Of a DNA stretch of 64,000 nt, positions 51,983-61,784 are shown in pieces. The position numbers and the translations under genes were made by a program. Source of the stretch: an uncultured Pseudomonadota bacterium (GTDB taxonomy: Bacteria > Pseudomonadota > Alphaproteobacteria > RF32 > CAG-239); assembly GCA_902788365.1 (NCBI GenBank), contig CADAJN010000005.1, positions 70,475-134,474 of the forward strand. Direction: 5' to 3'. Under the pieces are notes generated by a model that worked only from the letters and a program-made list of their open reading frames with translations, made no database searches and had not been told where the DNA came from. Every line of letters starts with the position of its first letter. The stretch's first letter is position 1.

Positions 51983-52918
51983 TTAAGCCGATTTTTTGTT
52001 TTTTCCTGCTGCCGGCGCAATATCTTTAACCAGCTCGCCGATGGAAGCCACTGTGCTCATAACTTGTGCCGTATCCACCGGCAACATCAAGAGTTTTTCA
52101 TTCGGCGAAGTGACTATGCCCTGCAGGGCTTCAATGTATTTTTGCCCCAAGAAATAGGTTAAAGCCTTAGCATCGCCCTTTGCAATAGCTTCTGAAACCA
52201 TTAACGTGGCTCGGGCTTCGGCCTCGGCCGAACGTTCACGCGCCTCTGCCTCGCGGAAAGCGGCTTCTTTTTTACCTTCGGCTTCCAAAATAGCGGCCTG
52301 CTTAGAACCTTCGGCCTGCAAAATTTCCGACTGACGCTGACCTTCGGCCTCTAAAATATCGGCACGCTTATTACGCTCGGCCTTCATTTGCCGTGCCATG
52401 GAATCAATCAAATCTTTCGGTGGCGTAATGTCTTTAATTTCCACGCGTGTCACCTTCACACCCCACGGCACCGTTGCCACATCTACCACCGACAACAGCT
52501 TTTGATTTATAATATTACGCTGTGACAGCAATTCATCAATTTCCATACTGCCGATAACGGTTCTGATGTTGGTCATCACCAAATTCATAATCGCATAATC
52601 CAAATTTTCTACCTGATAAGCGGCACTGACGGCATCTTGAATTTGATAAAAAAGCACACCGTTAACCGTTACCATGGCGTTATCTTTGGTAATCACTTCC
52701 TGAGAAGCCACTTGTAAAACCTGTTCCTTTTTGCTGATTTTGGCACCTATACTTTCAATAATCGGAATGAGCACATGAAACCCAGGCGACAATAAACGGG
52801 TATATTTACCGAAATTTTCCACCGTATATTCATAACCCTGTTGCACAATCACGACCGATTTTAAAATTGCCACCGCCGCAACAACAACCAAGACAACCGC
52901 AACCGCTTCCATTTCCAT
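51983..52918 (-). CDS. SPFH/stomatin-like membrane protein (QmcA type)
   Basis: 311 residues from ATG 52918 (AAGGAGG upstream; a longer frame is rejected). N-terminal membrane segment AVAVVLVVVAAVAILKSVVIV, SPFH domain VQQGYEYTVENFGKYTRLLSPGFHV, and a flotillin-like Ala/Glu coiled coil (ADILEAEGQRQSEILQAEGS). Forms oligomeric scaffolds around membrane proteases such as FtsH in related bacteria. Operon with nfeD. Confidence 0.92.
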   Translation of the reverse strand: MEMEAVAVVLVVVAAVAILKSVVIVQQGYEYTVENFGKYTRLLSPGFHVLIPIIESIGAKISKKEQVLQVASQEVITKDNAMVTVNGVLFYQIQDAVSAAYQVENLDYAIMNLVMTNIRTVIGSMEIDELLSQRNIINQKLLSVVDVATVPWGVKVTRVEIKDITPPKDLIDSMARQMKAERNKRADILEAEGQRQSEILQAEGSKQAAILEAEGKKEAAFREAEARERSAEAEARATLMVSEAIAKGDAKALTYFLGQKYIEALQGIVTSPNEKLLMLPVDTAQVMSTVASIGELVKDIAPAAGKNKKSA

Positions 52919-53033
52919 ATTTCTGTCCTCCTTATAAAAAAAACAAAGTATGTAAATAAGATACACCAACCGGCACAAATATCAAGCACAGCCGATAATT
53001 TATGCATATAAAAAATGCGTTTGATTAAACCGG

Positions 53034-53501
53034 CTATGCCGATTTTTTACGAAATGAAAAATATTTATGCAAAAAGAATGTAATAATGGTGGAAAATGTG
53101 AGATAAATCCCTTGCGCAGCCCAAGTTTTAAGACCGAAAATAACCATCAAAAGTGTCATAATCGGAGCATTTATCAAATATAAAAAGATATATACCGACC
53201 ACGCCTTAGCAAACTCTTTTTTCCAGTTGCCGGTGCTGCGGAAAACATAATAACGCATAGTAACAACCGAAATGTTAATTGTAATCACATATTGCAACAA
53301 CAGAGCCGCATTGGCAACTGCTTCGGGCACCAAACCAAGTTCATATTTTTTGTTGACGCACCCAAACAACCAATCAAGTGCATTCAAAAGAGCATAGGCT
53401 AAAACCGTATTAAATCCGCCCACTAATAAATAGCGTAATTTTTCCGGAAAACGAAACCAAATATTTTCTGCCCACAAATACAGTTTAATGATTGTCCGCA
53501 T
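53034..53501 (-). CDS. GtrA-family membrane protein
   Basis: 155 residues from ATG 53501, four membrane segments. LRYLLVGGFNTVLAYALLNALDW is the GtrA start and FALHK-like FFLHKYFSFRKK the end. GtrA proteins assist flipping of undecaprenyl-linked sugars. Overlaps the chbG-like gene by 17 bases and closes the glycan cluster 53034-56741. Confidence 0.86.
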   Translation of the reverse strand: MRTIIKLYLWAENIWFRFPEKLRYLLVGGFNTVLAYALLNALDWLFGCVNKKYELGLVPEAVANAALLLQYVITINISVVTMRYYVFRSTGNWKKEFAKAWSVYIFLYLINAPIMTLLMVIFGLKTWAAQGIYLTFSTIITFFLHKYFSFRKKSA

Positions 53502-54324
53502 TTTCAATCCCTTCCGGAACTTTTTTGTTGAGCAATGTTTCCAACTCTGTTGTGCGCCATGGCGATAAAATATTTTCATCCCACACATCTTCCATATGCT
53601 GCCGATCAATTTCCGGCATAGAAGGATGAATCATAATTTCTACAGCTTTATATCCGGCAGGAATTTTAACCCCGCCGAACAAATCGGAACTGATTTTGCA
53701 GGTATATAAAATGCTGTAAAAATAAACATCTGATTTGTATCCGTTCCACCATGTCAAAAAGCGCAAAATCATATATTTAACCAAGCCGCCGTCGGTCAGC
53801 CAACTTTTAGATTTATTTTGCCGCACGGTATTAAAAATATTTTCATTCATCACGCGAATACGCTGCACATTATATTCTGTTGCCACTTGCCGAACAATGT
53901 TAAACACTGCCGGAATTAAGTGCACATGGCGATGCCCGTCTATGTGCCGTAACGGCAAACCGGTGGCAACATATTTCTGCACTTGCGCTCTGATTTCCGT
54001 TTCAATCTGTTGCTTAAAGGCGCGCGGCTTTAACAATGACAATAACAGCAAATTCACAAAGCCGTTTTTAAGCTTACCGTCCGCACCGATCAAAAGCGGA
54101 ATTTTTGCTGCATCGGCGGCCGGTCGCTCATTCGTCAAATTCAAATGCAAACCCATTTCTAAATCCGGCATTTGGCGCGCCAGTTCTACCGCCTCGGCGG
54201 CATATTTTTGATTAACCATCAAGCTTGCACTGTTCAAAATTCCTTCTTTGTGTGCCTTTTGAATGGCAGCATTCACACCTAAACTGATGCCGAAATCATC
54301 GGCATTAAATATCTTTTTTAGCAT
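53485..54324 (-). CDS. ChbG/HpnK (YdjC)-family deacetylase
   Basis: 279 residues. FNADDFGISLGVNAAI has the Asp pair of the metal site, MGLHLNLT and RHIDGHRHVHLIPAVFNIV the His ligands. The family removes acetyl groups from chito-oligosaccharides or hopanoid/lipid-linked GlcNAc. In a cluster with GT2 and GT39 enzymes it probably deacetylates a polyprenyl- or lipid-linked sugar. Overlaps the GT2 gene by 20 bases. Confidence 0.88.
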   Translation of the reverse strand: MLKKIFNADDFGISLGVNAAIQKAHKEGILNSASLMVNQKYAAEAVELARQMPDLEMGLHLNLTNERPAADAAKIPLLIGADGKLKNGFVNLLLLSLLKPRAFKQQIETEIRAQVQKYVATGLPLRHIDGHRHVHLIPAVFNIVRQVATEYNVQRIRVMNENIFNTVRQNKSKSWLTDGGLVKYMILRFLTWWNGYKSDVYFYSILYTCKISSDLFGGVKIPAGYKAVEIMIHPSMPEIDRQHMEDVWDENILSPWRTTELETLLNKKVPEGIENADNH

Positions 54325-55282
54325 GAGTTTTACCTTTCATAGCCGGTTTTTCCACATAATCGGCCATATAAAGCGGCCGCTTTTTAACTTCCATGTGAAT
54401 TTTGCCAATATATTCGCCGATAATGCCCAGACAAATCAGTTGCACCGAGCCCAAAAACACCACTGTTACCATAATTGTGGCATAGCCCGGCGTCGGATTA
54501 TGCAAAAAGAAATGCTCCACAAACACATAAGCACCGAGCAAAAGTGCCGCTAACGCCGAAATCAACCCCAAATATGTGGCTAACCTGAGCGGCAACACCG
54601 AAAACTGCATAATACTGTTGAGCGCCAAATGTAACGACTTGGTAAAATTATATTTTGACTCGCCGCTGAAACGCTCCGGCGCCACAAAATCTATCAGAGC
54701 CACATTTTCCTTCGGCAACACCCAACTGAGTAAGCCGCGAAACAACCTATCCTGCTCGTTAAACCCTTTAAGAAAATCAACATATTTGCGGTCAAGCAAA
54801 CGAAAATCCGGCGCACTTTCCATAATTTTTGTTTCAGATAATTTATTAAGCACCCAATAGAATGTCTTGGCACAAAACTTATATAACGCCGAAGTATCCT
54901 TATTATCCACACGCTTGGTCAGCACAATTTCTTTACCCTGCTGCCACAGCTCAATCATTTGCGGAATATATACCGGCGGGTGCTGTAAATCGGCATCCAT
55001 AAAAATCACGGCATCACCTTTGGCATAATCCATACCGGCCGTCATGGCAATTTCGTGTCCGAAGTTACGCTTTAATTGCACAATTTTGACACGCACATCT
55101 TTTTTTTGCAATGCCAAACAATTTTGATAAGTTTTATCCGAACTGCCGTCATCAACATAAATAAACTCAAAATCAACCTTTTTGACCTTTGCCAAGCTAT
55201 CTTGCAACGCCTGATACAATGCGCCGACATTATCTTCTTCGTTATATGCCGAAATAACGATGCTGATAAGTTTATTTGCCAT
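54305..55282 (-). CDS. Family 2 glycosyltransferase, dolichol-phosphate-mannose synthase/ArnC-like
   Basis: 325 residues from ATG 55282 (GGGAGG upstream). GT-A fold: ISIVISAYNEEDNVGALY, FIYVDDGSSDKTY, VIFMDADLQHPP (DxD). Two C-terminal membrane segments (LATYLGLISALAALLLGAYVF and IMVTVVFLGSVQLICLGIIGEYIG), as in ArnC/GtrB. Transfers a sugar from a nucleotide donor to polyprenyl phosphate. Confidence 0.92.
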   Translation of the reverse strand: MANKLISIVISAYNEEDNVGALYQALQDSLAKVKKVDFEFIYVDDGSSDKTYQNCLALQKKDVRVKIVQLKRNFGHEIAMTAGMDYAKGDAVIFMDADLQHPPVYIPQMIELWQQGKEIVLTKRVDNKDTSALYKFCAKTFYWVLNKLSETKIMESAPDFRLLDRKYVDFLKGFNEQDRLFRGLLSWVLPKENVALIDFVAPERFSGESKYNFTKSLHLALNSIMQFSVLPLRLATYLGLISALAALLLGAYVFVEHFFLHNPTPGYATIMVTVVFLGSVQLICLGIIGEYIGKIHMEVKKRPLYMADYVEKPAMKGKTHAKKDI

Positions 55283-56741
55283 TTTCAACCTCCCTTGGCC
55301 GCAAAAAGCCGTAAAAAATTGTTTTTGTTTTGCTTTTTCCGAAAGCGTTTTGATAAGTTACCGACATGTGTCGCGGCGCCGATAAATCTTGCGGATATGC
55401 TGTTTGATAGGCGGCATATTCTCCTGCATCGGTCGCAACCACAAGTGCGCCTTTTTCCCCGAAATCAGCCGCAACAAACCATGGATTATTTTTCGGGCTG
55501 AGCCAAATCATCGGTTTAATCTCGCGTCCGCCATAAAGCGTCAACATATCGGAGAACCACACATCGCCGCCCACATATTCAAGCGCGGCACCACCGTTTT
55601 CATGTTGCCATTCTTGCACCAATGTTTGCGCCAATTGCGGACAATTTGTGCGAAAACGCTCGCTTTTGGTTAAAACACATTGCGCACCATAAGCCACTGC
55701 GAACAAAACACTCCAACCAAACATCACGCGCACAAAAAGTCTTTGTTGTGCATTGCTCCATGCTATCGGCCAAAAATAAAACAGTGCAATACCCAACATA
55801 TATAAGCACGGGAAGCCCCACATACTTTTCAGAGCATTACCGCTGATCAAACTAATCAGCATAAAAATCATCACCGGAACCACCGCCGTTATGGCAATGA
55901 AAATGCCGGCGGTTTTATTTTGAGGCTCAACGCTTTTATTTTTGCGTCTGAAACACGCATAAGTCAACCACGCCGGTGCACTAAACAAAATTTGCGCCGC
56001 TAAAAACTTCAGCGGGTAAGCCAAATGACGCCACCATGCGCTGATTTTTCCGCCGGCACTGCGTGACGCCATATAATGCCACATTTCAAAATCATTTTGC
56101 CACAGCCACCATAAATGCGGCGCAACCACAACACCGCAAAGAACCACCGCCGCATAAACTTTGATATTTTTCAAAAGCCGCCACACACCGCCATCGGCCA
56201 ATACAAACAACGCCAAAGACAAAAACAAAATGCCGCTGATATATTTATTGAGCAAATTTAAGCCGACCAACACACCGAACAACAGCCAGTCGCACCATTT
56301 GTTTGCCGTATAGGCTCGCCAAAAGTAGAACGCCGCCATCGGCCATAGCGCCAGCGAAACTACATTAACGTTAAATTCTACACTGGAAAAATTGTAATAA
56401 ATGACACCAAATTGCAACAACGCCGCCAAAACAGCTTTTGATGTATCAAAGAATTGTCGTGCTAACCGATAAATGTATATCACTCCGAGTGCCACACAAA
56501 TTTGGCTCAGCAAATACATTGCGCCGTCCCAATGTGCGAACAATAACCAAAACGGATATGCAATCCATCCCGAAAACGGCGGATGTTTAGTGGTGCCCCA
56601 CAAACAAAACTTACCCCACACAATCGCCTCTTGTGTGTCCATCGGCAAACTCAAGCGCAACAGTGGAACCAAGCTCCAAACAAGGCCGTTTATGAGCAAA
56701 AAATATATCAAAATGCGCTTTAAATTTTTTGTTTCGGTCAT
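55272..56741 (-). CDS. Family 39 glycosyltransferase (ArnT/PMT-like)
   Basis: 489 residues, about eleven membrane segments and a periplasmic C-terminal domain. PLLRLSLPMDTQEAIVWGK and TKHPPFSGWIAYP carry the Asp/Glu region and the HPP motif of ArnT/PMT enzymes, which take a sugar from polyprenyl phosphate and attach it to lipid A or protein. With the GT2, deacetylase and GtrA genes it forms a complete lipid-linked sugar path. Overlaps its neighbours on both sides (11 and 4 bases). Confidence 0.88.
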   Translation of the reverse strand: MTETKNLKRILIYFLLINGLVWSLVPLLRLSLPMDTQEAIVWGKFCLWGTTKHPPFSGWIAYPFWLLFAHWDGAMYLLSQICVALGVIYIYRLARQFFDTSKAVLAALLQFGVIYYNFSSVEFNVNVVSLALWPMAAFYFWRAYTANKWCDWLLFGVLVGLNLLNKYISGILFLSLALFVLADGGVWRLLKNIKVYAAVVLCGVVVAPHLWWLWQNDFEMWHYMASRSAGGKISAWWRHLAYPLKFLAAQILFSAPAWLTYACFRRKNKSVEPQNKTAGIFIAITAVVPVMIFMLISLISGNALKSMWGFPCLYMLGIALFYFWPIAWSNAQQRLFVRVMFGWSVLFAVAYGAQCVLTKSERFRTNCPQLAQTLVQEWQHENGGAALEYVGGDVWFSDMLTLYGGREIKPMIWLSPKNNPWFVAADFGEKGALVVATDAGEYAAYQTAYPQDLSAPRHMSVTYQNAFGKSKTKTIFYGFLRPREVENGK

Positions 56742-57262
56742 TTTTGTTTCTCTATAATACGCTTTAATTTATCTACATAGGTGCCACCCGTGCTTACCGT
56801 ATAAGCCGGTGCAAAATAGGTGCCGCGTCCCAAATAAAAAGTAATGGTTTGACCGTCACACTCGGTTTGGGCGCAAAACGGCACTAAAATTCGGTCAATA
56901 TATAAAATTTGCCCGCGCATGGCAATTTGTCGCTCTTTTTCATAAACAATTTCAATCCCCTTACCGCCGTTTTTGACTGCCGATGCCAACATATCCGAAA
57001 CATTTTTCTTTTTAAGGCTGTCGGCTTCATAAAGCATTTGATCGGTAACAGCTTCAAGATTTTGTGCTGTTTTCGCCGCCATTTTTTCATATTTACCGTG
57101 ATCAAAATACGTCACACTGAGTGCTTTATCGGCTATCTTTTCCGGTTCGTAAATTTGTTGTAACAACAAACCGTCGCTAACCGCTTTTGCGACCATTTGC
57201 GCCGTTGCCTCGCCGCATAATGCACAAAATATAGCCACACTCCAAACAAAGAACTTTTTCAT
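56738..57262 (-). CDS. Hypothetical exported protein
   Basis: 174 residues with signal peptide MKKFFVWSVAIFCALCGEATA. Mature part helical, then beta; two Cys (PFCAQTECDG). Last codons overlap the GT39 start by 4 bases (ATGA), so it is tied to the glycan cluster. Not recognised. Confidence 0.74.
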   Translation of the reverse strand: MKKFFVWSVAIFCALCGEATAQMVAKAVSDGLLLQQIYEPEKIADKALSVTYFDHGKYEKMAAKTAQNLEAVTDQMLYEADSLKKKNVSDMLASAVKNGGKGIEIVYEKERQIAMRGQILYIDRILVPFCAQTECDGQTITFYLGRGTYFAPAYTVSTGGTYVDKLKRIIEKQK

Positions 57263-57357
57263 TGCGATTTTCCAATCTGTTTTGCTTTTACCGGCTGATT
57301 ATATTTAATTTTTATGCAAGTTGCAATCATCTTCTTTGCACTTTACGCAAAAATTCA

Positions 57358-57969
57358 TTACTCAAACGCTGTTCCGCACGGAATAATTTCGTTATATTTT
57401 CCTTTGGTTTGGCGTTCATGCATGGTGTGTCCGCCTTTTTCGTTACGGCAATTTCCTTCTCTGAACCAGCCGTTTTTATACGTCATCTGCCCTAATAAAG
57501 CGCCGTTTTCGTCATATTCTTCTACGCGTCCGTTGAGCGCTCCGTCTTTATATTTGGCTATCAGCCGCACATTGCCGTTGGCATAATAAATAATTGCTTC
57601 GCCGTGCTTAACCCCTTTTTTATAGAGGGCGCGCTCCAACAAAATGCCACTTAAAGAAAACACCGATGTTTCACCGCTTTGATAGCCGTTCATATATGAT
57701 TCGTATGCCACTTGATTTGTGCTGCTGATAACAATTTGCCCGTTTAAGGCGCGCCCTTTATCATCAACACAATATTTATGCTTTTGCCGCATATAGCAAC
57801 TGTAGCGGTCCGGTGTATAAATTTTTTGCCGCGGTCGCTCTACCAAAAAATACGGCATTGGCGGCGCCACTGTGTGCGGAACCTTGATATGCCGGCGATA
57901 TGTTTCGTTATAAGCATCGGCCGAAACACTGAAAAACGTTAAGCATAATATTAAAAAAGCTTTTTTCAT
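57358..57969 (-). CDS. Exported protein with MORN-like repeats
   Basis: 203 residues, signal peptide MKKAFLILCLTFFSVSADA. From about residue 95 come MORN_2-type repeats: YKKGVKHGEAIIYYANGNVR, YKDGALNGRVEEYDENGALL, YKNGWFREGNC. Such repeats occur in cell-surface and YwqK-like proteins. Ends 6 bases after htpX stops; same strand. Confidence 0.82.
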   Translation of the reverse strand: MKKAFLILCLTFFSVSADAYNETYRRHIKVPHTVAPPMPYFLVERPRQKIYTPDRYSCYMRQKHKYCVDDKGRALNGQIVISSTNQVAYESYMNGYQSGETSVFSLSGILLERALYKKGVKHGEAIIYYANGNVRLIAKYKDGALNGRVEEYDENGALLGQMTYKNGWFREGNCRNEKGGHTMHERQTKGKYNEIIPCGTAFE

Positions 57970-57974
57970 ATACG

Positions 57975-58841
57975 CTATCCCTGAATTTCGCGTTGCAGAG
58001 CCGCCAAACGCTTTAACCGATCTTCGGTGCTCGGGTGGGTGCTGAACAAACCTGAAAAATTTTGTTTCACACCGCTAAACGGGTTAATAATAAACATATG
58101 TGCCGTTTGCGAGGTAGCTTTTTGCAAACGATATTGCTTGGCATATTCTTCTAATTTGGAAAGCGCGGCCATCAGCCATTCCGGATGTTTGGTCAAACGA
58201 GCAGCTCCTTCGTCGGCGGCAAATTCGCGTGTGCGAGAAATAGACATCTGAACAATGCTGGCGGCAATCGGCATTAACACCGTGCTTAAAAGTAAGCCCA
58301 AACCACCGCCGTTTGAATTTCGGCTGCTGATTTGCTGATTATTGGTTACCGTGCTGCGTTGTGCCACTTGCCCAAGCATGGCTATGGCACCGGCAAAAAC
58401 CGCCGCCACCGAGCTGATTAAAATATCGTGATGCCGCACATGGCTCATTTCATGCGCCAAAACGCCTTCAATTTCCTGCGGCGACAATATTTTGAGAAGT
58501 CCCTGCGTAACCGCTACCGCTGCATGATCCGGATTGCGTCCCGTGGCAAAAGCATTGGGCACATCTTCGGGCACCACATAAACTTTAGGCATCGGCAAGC
58601 CGGCATTGTTTGCCAAACGTTGCACTATCTGATATAATTCCGGTGCATTATTGTTGTTAACCTCTTTGGCCTGATAATGCTTAAGCACCAATGAATCGGA
58701 AAAAAAGTAGCTGAAAAAATTCATTCCGCACGCGGCAAAAAAGGCTATTTTCATACCTTCGGCGCCGCCAATGGCATTGCCGACAAACATAAAAATCAGC
58801 ACCAAACCGACCATCAAAATTCCTGTTTTGAAATATCCCAT
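57975..58841 (-). CDS. htpX: Protease HtpX
   Basis: Membrane zinc metalloprotease for quality control of inner-membrane proteins. 288 residues; two N-terminal and two central membrane segments. VLAHEMSHVRHHD is the HExxH site and EFAADEGAARL the third ligand (Glu). AAAGGA before the ATG. Confidence 0.96.
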   Translation of the reverse strand: MGYFKTGILMVGLVLIFMFVGNAIGGAEGMKIAFFAACGMNFFSYFFSDSLVLKHYQAKEVNNNNAPELYQIVQRLANNAGLPMPKVYVVPEDVPNAFATGRNPDHAAVAVTQGLLKILSPQEIEGVLAHEMSHVRHHDILISSVAAVFAGAIAMLGQVAQRSTVTNNQQISSRNSNGGGLGLLLSTVLMPIAASIVQMSISRTREFAADEGAARLTKHPEWLMAALSKLEEYAKQYRLQKATSQTAHMFIINPFSGVKQNFSGLFSTHPSTEDRLKRLAALQREIQG

Positions 58842-58857
58842 TTTATAGTCCTTTCGT

Positions 58858-60243
58858 TTAGCAACTCAGTGCATTTTTGGCAATGCCGCCGAGCGAAGTT
58901 TCTTTATATGCGCTGTTTAAGCTCAACCCTGTTTCATACATGGTTTTGATAATACTGTCTAAGCTCACCACATGGGCACCGTTATTTTGCAATGCCAATC
59001 GTGCCGCATTTACCGCCTTAATGGCGCCCATGGCGTTGCGCTCAATACAAGGAATTTGCACCAAGCCGTTAATCGGGTCGCAAGTTAAGCCCAGATTATG
59101 TTCCATGGCAATTTCAGCCGCATTTTCAATTTGCCGATTATTACCCCCGAGCGCCGCCGCCAAACCGCCGGCCGCCATAGAACACGCTACACCGACTTCG
59201 CCTTGACAACCAACCTCGGCACCGGAAATAGAGGCATTGGTGCGATACAAACTGCAAATGGCCGATGCTGTGGTTAAAAAGATGATAGCGGCGTTTTTGC
59301 GGTCATTTTCACTGCGGAATTTACCATAACGTTCCATATAGCGCATCACCGCCGGAATAACGCCGGCCGAGCCCATTGTCGGCGCGGTAATCATGCGTCC
59401 GCCACACGCATTTTCTTCGGCCACCGCAAATGCCCAAATGTTAATCCAATCAAGCGCTGTCAGTGAATCTGTCGCATTGGCGTCAAAGCGTGCTTTAAGG
59501 CGCTCATACATTGCTTTGGCATGGCGCTTAACCTTCAAATTTCCCGGCAACAAGCCGTCTTTTTGCATACCGATATTAATATTTTGCTGCATCATGGACG
59601 CCAATTTTAAAATGTTTTGCGACACCGAAAAATTTTTCGGCCGAATGTAGTTCTCGTTTTTGAGCACAATTTCGGAAATTGTCATTTTGTTTTGTTCGCA
59701 CAAAGTCATCAGCTCTTTACAATTTTCAAACGCATACGGCACTTTATACGGCTCGCGATCAATCCGCTGAGAAATTTCATCTCGGCGGGCGATTGTGCCG
59801 CCGCCAACCGAAAAATACGTTTCTTCAAGTAATACTTTACCTTTTTCATCAAGTGCGCAAAATTTCATACCGTTTGAATGTTCCGGCAAAAAGATTTTCT
59901 TTTCCAACACAAAGTCATCGGCAAACGAAAAGCTGATTTCATGATTGCCACCAACGTTGAGCTTACCGGTTTCGTTAATTTGTCCGATGTAATCTGTTTG
60001 CGGATCCATTTCTTCGGCGTTTAAGCCCATTAGGCCATAGGCTACCGCATTTAAGGTGCCATGGCCGATTCCGGTTAAGGCCAACGAACCGTAAAGCGTG
60101 GTTTTGAGCCGGTTTACATACGCCAAACTGCCAGCCGTGCGTAAATTTTCCACAAAACGTGCCGCGGCCTTCATCGGCCCCACCGTATGCGAGCTTGACG
60201 GACCGATACCGACGGCAAAAATTTCAAATAAACTGTAATACAT
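58858..60243 (-). CDS. sdaA: L-serine dehydratase (single-chain, iron-sulfur)
   Basis: Converts serine to pyruvate and ammonia with an oxygen-sensitive [4Fe-4S] cluster. 461 residues. AVGIGPSSSHTVGPMKAA at the start, cluster Cys in ACGGRMIT-like, EVGCQGEVGVACSM and LTCDPINGLVQIPCIERNA. The tail CYS (residue 461, NALSC) fits the autoinhibitory last Cys known in this family. GAGGAA lies 13 bases before the ATG. Indicates amino-acid fermentation. Confidence 0.96.
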   Translation of the reverse strand: MYYSLFEIFAVGIGPSSSHTVGPMKAAARFVENLRTAGSLAYVNRLKTTLYGSLALTGIGHGTLNAVAYGLMGLNAEEMDPQTDYIGQINETGKLNVGGNHEISFSFADDFVLEKKIFLPEHSNGMKFCALDEKGKVLLEETYFSVGGGTIARRDEISQRIDREPYKVPYAFENCKELMTLCEQNKMTISEIVLKNENYIRPKNFSVSQNILKLASMMQQNINIGMQKDGLLPGNLKVKRHAKAMYERLKARFDANATDSLTALDWINIWAFAVAEENACGGRMITAPTMGSAGVIPAVMRYMERYGKFRSENDRKNAAIIFLTTASAICSLYRTNASISGAEVGCQGEVGVACSMAAGGLAAALGGNNRQIENAAEIAMEHNLGLTCDPINGLVQIPCIERNAMGAIKAVNAARLALQNNGAHVVSLDSIIKTMYETGLSLNSAYKETSLGGIAKNALSC

Positions 60244-60251
60244 TTAGTGCT

Positions 60252-61187
60252 TTATTCCTCTTTTTGCAAAAATTGTTTCACTTCTTTTTGAACCAGCTTA
60301 AACAGCACCGGTGTTGAATGTCCGTAATCGGCATTTAGCACCAAACGCGAACGCGGCATAGCTTTATGAAGCGCCCAAGCCTGTTGCGGCGGACAACAAA
60401 AATCCATACGATTGTGCACAATCAGTGTCGGCACACGCTTAATCTTTTCTATGCGTGCCAAAATTTGATTATCGTTCAAAAAATATTTGTTTTGTTCATA
60501 ATAAAAGGCAATGCGCGCCGCTCGCAAATCAGCCTCATTGAGCTCGGTTTGCGGTTCAAATTGCGGGGCAAGCTGTCCCAGCATATATTCATAACTGCCC
60601 AAATAGCTCAAAGCTTTTAGATTTTCTTTCGGCTTATTGGAAAAAAGCAGGCGCCGATACGCCGGATAAATATCGTCATTTTTGACTTCTGCACGCATTT
60701 TATCCCACAAATCAGGATAAAAACGCTCGCTGTCACGGCTGACCCATGCGGCATCGTAAGGGCGTGCCAAAAACACCGAAGAAACAATGATTTTATCTGT
60801 CAGTTGCGGATATTTTTCGGCAAACAAAAGCGCCAAAGTTGAGCCCCAAGATGCGCCGTGCACAATAACTTTTTGTGCGATATTAAGCGCCTGAAGCACG
60901 CGATAGGCATCATTTAATAGCGCCTCCGTATTATTATGAAACAGTGAATCATGCGCCAATGATTGACCGCAACCGCGCTGATCAAACTGAATAAAACAAT
61001 AACGTTTTTTATCAAACAAACGGGCATATTTCGGCCGCGACGAACCGCCCGGTCCGCCGTGAAACGACAGCACCGGCAAGCCTTTCGGATTGCCAAACGC
61101 GCGATAATATATCGTATGACCGTCTTCGGGCGGCAAAAAGGCCTCTAAAAACGGCTGTGGCTCGCGATTAAATATGTTCCAAAACAT
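60252..61187 (-). CDS. pip: Proline iminopeptidase
   Basis: Alpha/beta hydrolase of peptidase family S33, removes N-terminal proline. 311 residues. LSFHGGPGGSSRP (oxyanion), IQFDQRGCGQS, nucleophile elbow GASWGSTLAL, Asp in NRMDFCCPP and His in YGHSTPV. sdaA begins 8 bases after its stop, so peptide use and serine catabolism may be co-transcribed. Confidence 0.93.
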   Translation of the reverse strand: MFWNIFNREPQPFLEAFLPPEDGHTIYYRAFGNPKGLPVLSFHGGPGGSSRPKYARLFDKKRYCFIQFDQRGCGQSLAHDSLFHNNTEALLNDAYRVLQALNIAQKVIVHGASWGSTLALLFAEKYPQLTDKIIVSSVFLARPYDAAWVSRDSERFYPDLWDKMRAEVKNDDIYPAYRRLLFSNKPKENLKALSYLGSYEYMLGQLAPQFEPQTELNEADLRAARIAFYYEQNKYFLNDNQILARIEKIKRVPTLIVHNRMDFCCPPQQAWALHKAMPRSRLVLNADYGHSTPVLFKLVQKEVKQFLQKEE

Positions 61188-61269
61188 TGTTTACCTCACT
61201 TAGTTTCAATATAGCGCGGCGGTGCCAACTTACAACATTAAAACAAATCCATTCACAGAAAAGCGCACA

Positions 61270-61445
61270 AATTTGAAGATCCCTTGACGCGTTTGCCTGT
61301 CAGCAAAGCGAGCGATGACTTGTTTTGGGCGCTGGCGCGCGTCATGATGATACAAAGCGAGCGAGGACTTGTTTATTACAAAGTTTTAATTAAAATTAAG
61401 AGTCATCCCTCCAAACCGTCTGGTTTGGTCAAGGGATCTTCAAAT
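61270..61445. repeat. Dispersed repeat cluster flanking the GIY-YIG fragment (left)
   Basis: GATCCCTTGACGCGTTTGCC, GCAAAGCGAGCGATGACTTG, GGCGCTGGCGCGCGTCATGA and GATACAAAGCGAG units, also seen at 61785 and 63605. CCAAACCGTCTGGTTTGG is a short hairpin. The gap 61188-61487 holds no other feature. Confidence 0.78.
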
Positions 61446-61487
61446 GAATTTGTTGACATACGTTAACGGATACAATACTTTGAAAAT

Positions 61488-61773
61488 ATGAGAAATATGT
61501 ATGTTTATATAATGACAAATGCAAATGTATGTTGGCGTAACTAATGATTTGGTGCGTCGCGTATGGGAACATAAAAATGATATACATAAAGGTTTTACCT
61601 GCGAATATAATTTGCATAAGTTGGTTTATTTTGAAGTTTACAAAGATGAATTAACGGCGATTGAACGCGAAAAATATCTCAAGAAATGCTATAAAAAAAC
61701 GAAGAAAAAGCTAATTACTGTGCAGAATCCTCAATGGAACGATTTATATGACGTTTTAACGCCGCTGGAATAG
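61488..61773 (+). pseudogene. GIY-YIG endonuclease-like gene with frame disruption
   Basis: The reading frame from ATG 61488 gives MRNMYVYIMTNANV and then stops at 61542; the family continues in another frame from 61519: MYVGVTNDLVRRVWEHKNDI, EYNLHKLVYFEVY, AIEREKYLKKCYKK. In intact YhbQ-like proteins VYIM and YVGVTNDL lie in one frame with several more residues between, so a short deletion is inferred. The 84-codon 3' part alone lacks the first GIY strand. A TTGACA-17-TACTTT promoter lies at about 61453-61481. Repeats flank both sides. Confidence 0.75.
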
Positions 61774-61784
61774 CTTAATTTGAA

